A model generated the notes under the pieces. The model had not been told where the DNA came from and ran no database searches. It saw only the letters and a list, made by a program, of their open reading frames with translations. Below, piece after piece: positions 12,466 through 13,313 of a stretch of DNA of 13,313 bases (the stretch's first letter is position 1; each line of letters starts with the position of its first letter). Source of the stretch: JANMDU01 sp043755865 (GTDB taxonomy: Bacteria; Pseudomonadota; Gammaproteobacteria; Burkholderiales; Burkholderiaceae_C); NCBI GenBank assembly GCA_043755865.1, contig JAYUSD010000020.1:1-13313 (forward strand), given 5' to 3'. The translations under genes were made by a program, and so were the position numbers.

Positions 12466-13313
12466 TCACAGCAGTGTGCGCACAGACCAAAGTTCAGGGA
12501 AGAAGCGATGCTCCGTCACGTGCCTCAACCAGCCCACGCCCGCTGAGCCGCCTGTGCCCGGTTTGTGGCCAATGATGCGCGAGACCGATGTGAAATGCCG
12601 CCAGCGATATTGGCCAAGGTGATCATCCAACGTGACTAAAGCTTCGCCGAGTTCGTACAGCTGATTATCCGTCTTGGCTTGGCGGTATATCTCTAGCCAC
12701 GCGGCTTCAACGGATGCATTGGCCTCGTACGGCTGCGACCAATCGTGCTGCAAAGCTTTCGCATCCATTGCGAAACCGCGCCGCGCAAGCAGCGCGATGA
12801 TCCGGTCATAAAGCGATGGCGCATGAAGCGCTTCTTGCATCTTTGGCCACACATGGGCAATGTTGCTATGAGCTCGCGCCAAGCGCGGGCTCTTGTTGCC
12901 AAGAATAAATTCCACATGCCGATACATGAAGGAGAGCTGGCCGGAAGCTGCTCCAAGCGTATTGCGAAATTCATTGAAGCCGTCGGCTGTGATGGTGGAG
13001 AGCACATCCCATGAGCTGGCAATATACGTTGCAATGGCGCGAGCGCGGCTGATCATGCGAATCGCTTCAATCACTTCGTCTTGATCAATTTGATGCCGCG
13101 CGTTGTAAAGCTCAAAATGCAGCGCGTTAAATAGCAATTCTTTCACCTGCCCCATCACAAGAAAACACGTCTCGTCATACGCTTGGCTGCGCGGTTGCTG
13201 CAAGGTGTGCAGCAAATCAATGAATTGGTAATCCACATAGGGATTGCTCGTGCCTTGAAACTGCACCTGCGGCTGGCCATCAGTTTCTTTGGCAGCGTAA
13301 GCGCGGGTTTGAT
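12466..13313 (-). CDS. kynA: Tryptophan 2,3-dioxygenase family protein, divergent (5' end outside window)
   Basis: Heme dioxygenase family that opens the indole ring of tryptophan to N-formylkynurenine. About 281 residues are visible; the frame is open to the window edge beyond a GTG at 13264-13266, so the start is outside. Matches to the family are NPYVDYQFIDLL near the N-terminus, FMYRHVEFILGNKSP (about 12960-12895), the heme-ligand His in RWRHFTSVSRIIG (codon 12595-12597), GTGGSAGVGWLR, and RFFPELWSVRT at the end. The usual active-site stretch LFIIxHQxxELW reads CFLVMGQVKELL, so the indole-contacting His is Gly (codon 13150-13152) and the Trp is gone. The coupled kynU supports a role in tryptophan catabolism. 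I infer a divergent subfamily rather than a dead gene, as the frame is intact and the heme ligand is kept. Confidence 0.85.
   Translation of the reverse strand, partial: QTRAYAAKETDGQPQVQFQGTSNPYVDYQFIDLLHTLQQPRSQAYDETCFLVMGQVKELLFNALHFELYNARHQIDQDEVIEAIRMISRARAIATYIASSWDVLSTITADGFNEFRNTLGAASGQLSFMYRHVEFILGNKSPRLARAHSNIAHVWPKMQEALHAPSLYDRIIALLARRGFAMDAKALQHDWSQPYEANASVEAAWLEIYRQAKTDNQLYELGEALVTLDDHLGQYRWRHFTSVSRIIGHKPGTGGSAGVGWLRHVTEHRFFPELWSVRTLL

Overview
The window reads as an ordinary chromosomal stretch of a betaproteobacterium in the Burkholderiales, most likely Comamonadaceae or a close relative. This rests on the gene order ABC permease - bolA/ibaG - murA - hisG - hisD, the cluster accB - accC - prmA, and the character of the proteins (short-form HisG, PrmA and HisD sequences of the Comamonadaceae kind), all judged from memory without a search. 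Fifteen protein genes fill almost all of it. I saw no tRNA, rRNA, CRISPR array, phage gene or transposase.

Layout. 2-4334 (+): a compact run with the 3' part of an ABC-2 permease, a BolA/IbaG protein, MurA (peptidoglycan precursor synthesis), HisG and HisD (first and last steps of histidine synthesis); murA and hisG overlap by 4 bp. 4312-4389: three 26-bp tandem repeats covering the hisD stop. 4422-6177 (+): a two-gene phosphate unit, a PhoU-like DUF47 protein and a PiT phosphate transporter, preceded by a good Pho box and joined by a short gap in which a hairpin can cover the transporter's ribosome binding site. 6178-6450: a gene-free gap with a 15-bp AT-rich palindrome. 6451-8068 (+): a conserved protein of unknown function, overlapped by 4 bp by a VOC/glyoxalase-fold protein, then a membrane-anchored TlpA-type thioredoxin. 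8129-10995 (+): a sigma70-like promoter, then accB, accC (biotin carrier and biotin carboxylase of acetyl-CoA carboxylase) and prmA (ribosomal protein L11 methyltransferase). 10996-11191: a convergent gap holding an inverted-repeat element with a 50-nt pure-pyrimidine tract. 11192-13313 (-): kynU and a tryptophan 2,3-dioxygenase family gene running off the window, i.e. a tryptophan-to-anthranilate catabolic pair.

No wholly new multi-gene system is visible. The points most worth a second look are the repeat element between prmA and kynU, the Pho box placed over a probable transcription start of the DUF47-pit unit, the dioxygenase lacking the usual active-site histidine, the 18-codon in-frame insertion in HisD, and the unknown protein at 6451-7047, which carries a degenerate nucleotidyltransferase-like motif.
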